DNA from: Branchiostoma lanceolatum
Taxonomy: Eukaryota > Chordata > Leptocardii > Amphioxiformes > Branchiostomatidae
Length of the DNA: 64,000 bases
NCBI RefSeq assembly: GCF_035083965.1
Contig: NC_089740.1
Span: 11,406,596 to 11,470,595, forward strand
Direction of reading: 5' to 3'
The notes beneath the pieces were generated by a model. That model saw nothing but the letters and a program-made list of their open reading frames with translations, was not told the DNA's origin and did no database searches. Positions within the stretch are counted from its first letter, which is position 1; every line of letters begins with the position of its first letter. Shown piece after piece: positions 61,876 to 64,000 of the stretch. Position numbers and translations under genes: made by a program.

Positions 61876-62034
61876 GGAGGAGGGGTTCCGACTGGTTTTT
61901 GATGTGTTTTTAGACGATTTATTCTGGCTTTCTACTTTGTCATTTTTTTGTGTGCCTTCGAACCCCACCAAAAAAGTAGAAAGCCCGACAAAAACGCCTA
62001 AAAAAAAGTCAAAAACCAGCCAGAACCCCTCCTC
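61876..62034. repeat. Hairpin-forming inverted repeat, about 160 bp
   Basis: GAGGAGGGGTTC...ACTGGTTTTTGA at the left pairs with TCAAAAACCAG..GAACCCCTCCTC at the right. Further in, TTTCTACTTT pairs with AAAGTAGAAA around a loop of about 35 bases. The stem has bulges. It could be a foldback transposon or a transcribed small-RNA hairpin. Confidence 0.65.
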
Positions 62035-62044
62035 TGCTTGGGGA

Positions 62045-63220
62045 GTAGTCAAAATTACTTATGACCTCAGACGCACTTGTGCAAGCTGATTGATTTTATA
62101 ATATAGTAGCCTCAATAGCTAATAAAATGAAACGAACTAAAGAGAGCATTTATGTGCAATGACTTGTTTGTAACTGACAAACCTATACCATGGAGGTATT
62201 TAGCAAAACTTAAGAATGAATAAAGGCCATCGGGTAATGAACTAAAGTCATAGGCTAAATTATGGTAGAATTCAAATCATCTATTCCACTTTTAGGTGAA
62301 GTATAACATCTTAGAAATAGAGGTAGCACAGAATGCAAACCATGGTGTGTATTACTAAGACTTGCTGTTTAGAAACGTGTGTTCAGTGACAACTTAAAGG
62401 ACATGATGTCAAGATAGACCAAAGCAATAGTTTCTCTATCAATCCTTCACTTACGGCACAGGGGCCAAGAAAACGGCCAAGGGTCCCGACCCTTTTGTGA
62501 TCAAAGTCTCGTTCTTCTTTTAACTTGTCTATTGGGCTGTAGTGTGACTGGCAGCAGAGCCATCCTGATCTGCTAAGCAGATGTGATTGTGAGTTAAAGA
62601 TGCATCGCAAGCCCTTTTAGGAACAAAATAAAAACATACTTCATATCACATGCATATGAGGATGGGTGAAATTTTCTAAATTTAGTTCTAGTCATCACCT
62701 ACCCATGTTAAGATCGAGGCTATGCCTTTGGGTTTGTCCTGGATCAGCCAGTTGTATGGAGATTGTAAAAAAGTGTACGTCACTAGCACTGAAATGGGGG
62801 CCAATCATCTTACGTGCGTCCTTGACTTTGATACATGTAGACCAACTAGTACACGCTGGATGTCGGAATGTAGGTCTAGGACTTACAGAATACCATGGAA
62901 GGTAGGCACGGTTGGAAAAGGTAAAGTTAACTTACAGTCCGGCCGGGCTCTATAGCAAAGATTAGAAATGTGTATGGGATGGAAGACGGGATTCGGACAA
63001 ACGGACAAAAATTAAACAAACGGAAGTCTCATATGTCACTACTTGTTGCGATTGGACATCAACAAAAATAAACAGCACTGACTTTAGGTCTAGCCGCATC
63101 TGTTGCACATCGTGTGTTGAGCCTTCATAGAGTTTACACAGAGTTTAGCCACCATTTTAGACTGACGTTATTTGAATAACCTTAGTTAACATAGAACGTT
63201 CACAGTAGACTAGATAACTA
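62045..63220. other. Intergenic, nothing recognised
   Basis: No domain, RNA gene or clear repeat. Confidence 0.35.
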
Positions 63221-63234
63221 TGTCGATTCCCATG

Positions 63235-63320
63235 CATATCCATGTAGTTGTTTGTCTGCAATTAGCCTTCAGGCATGAACTTGCAATAAAGTTATCATTA
63301 TCATTGTTATTATCGCAATC
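63235..63320 (+). repeat. Retrotransposon 3' tail fragment
   Basis: Gcaattagccttcaggcatg then aacttgcaataaagttatca and a TTAT-rich microsatellite. It has the AATAAAGTTAT(CAT) ending seen in the two LINE tails in this window. No coding part remains. Confidence 0.45.
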
Positions 63321-64000
63321 TTTTAAAACTGTAAAACATACGTGTGATTGCTCAAATCTTCACGCCGCCCCCCTCCGGAGCTCCCCGCATTTCAACAACA
63401 TCACTGTGATCCCATGATTTATATCACGTTGATTCCACACATCAAATGATAAAGACATTGACATAATTCAACATGAATAATAGTCATACGTTTATTCGTT
63501 TATTTGTACGTATAACTAAATTGTATCACTAGAAGATGGGAAAATTAAAGTTAAGAGAATAAAGCTTTTCTAATATGACTTTGAACCAAAATGCAATCAA
63601 TTATAACATTGTATAAGTATAATGCTGGTATAATTGATAATCATGGCTACATTGCAATAATCAAGGAATAAGCATAGAATAAGATAGTTGCATGTTATCC
63701 TATATCACCGCACTGAAGATAATAACATACTGAAAACTCAATCTTCTATGATGTTTCTTCATGAATAGAGTCAGTGAATAATAACTGCAAACCAGTTGCA
63801 TTTGAACTGTAACAGGAAATTAACGTAATAGTCCGATAAGATAACTTTGCAATAGTCCGATAAGGTAACTTACATTTTACATGGCCGTATGATATTAAAG
63901 AATAAAAGCTATGGTAGATTACAAGGCATACAACATGCAAATGTGGGTATATATACGTCTGAACGTAACTATTATACTAAACGTCCGGACTAATAGTGTA
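63321..64000. other. Non-coding end of window
   Basis: AT-rich, with a short imperfect duplication of 'aatagtccgataag' near 63827-63865. Nothing else recognised. Confidence 0.35.

Overview
The window reads as a piece of an invertebrate-deuterostome nuclear genome, most likely an amphioxus (Branchiostoma-like cephalochordate). It is AT-leaning and intron-rich, has no prokaryotic operon structure, and holds many tRNA-derived SINE, MITE and truncated LINE copies. The coding content is two CART-type neuropeptide precursors and a type IV-related collagen. The species call is inference; no long open frame or marker gene fixes it. Almost all coding sequence is short exons, so long ATG-to-stop frames are a poor guide here. 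The genes were assembled by hand from splice sites, reading-frame phase and family motifs.

Region 1 (about 6.1-36.4 kb, + strand) contains two tandem three-exon genes. Each encodes a secreted peptide of the CART (cocaine- and amphetamine-regulated transcript) family. CART-like A (exons 6327-6449, 16166-16261, 19437-19562) gives a 114-residue precursor. CART-like B (exons 26983-27117, 35063-35164, 35484-35606) gives a 119-residue precursor. Both have exon 1 = signal peptide plus acidic spacer, exon 2 = leucine/glutamate-rich helix ending in dibasic cleavage sites, and exon 3 = the six-cysteine CART core. All introns are phase 0, and both predicted mature C-terminal peptides are 44 residues. 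They look like an old local duplication. B also carries a possible extra amidated mini-peptide.

Region 2 (38.0-55.7 kb, - strand) is one collagen gene of about 34 coding exons, from a signal-peptide exon at 55693 to the stop at 38012. The hand-assembled coding sequence stays in frame for 2289 nt (762 residues): a short N-terminus with a Cys-Cys pair, about 500 residues of Gly-X-Y, and a C-terminal NC1 domain with all twelve type IV cysteines. The helix is about a third of the usual type IV length, which points to the spongin short-chain-collagen-like branch. The N-terminal half of the helix is uninterrupted and built of 45/54/99-nt exons starting with whole Gly codons. The C-terminal half has split-Gly exons and type IV-like interruptions. 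One NC1 exon is present twice (40065-40210 and 39442-39587), same length and phase, different sequence, and only one can be used per transcript in frame.

The rest (0-6 kb, 19.6-26.8 kb, 35.7-38 kb, 55.7-64 kb and the large introns) is mostly non-coding. It holds three diverged tandem arrays, several foldback/TIR elements, SINE copies, truncated non-LTR retrotransposon tails, a repeated microsatellite-linked family, and one unassigned candidate exon at 24.8-25.0 kb.
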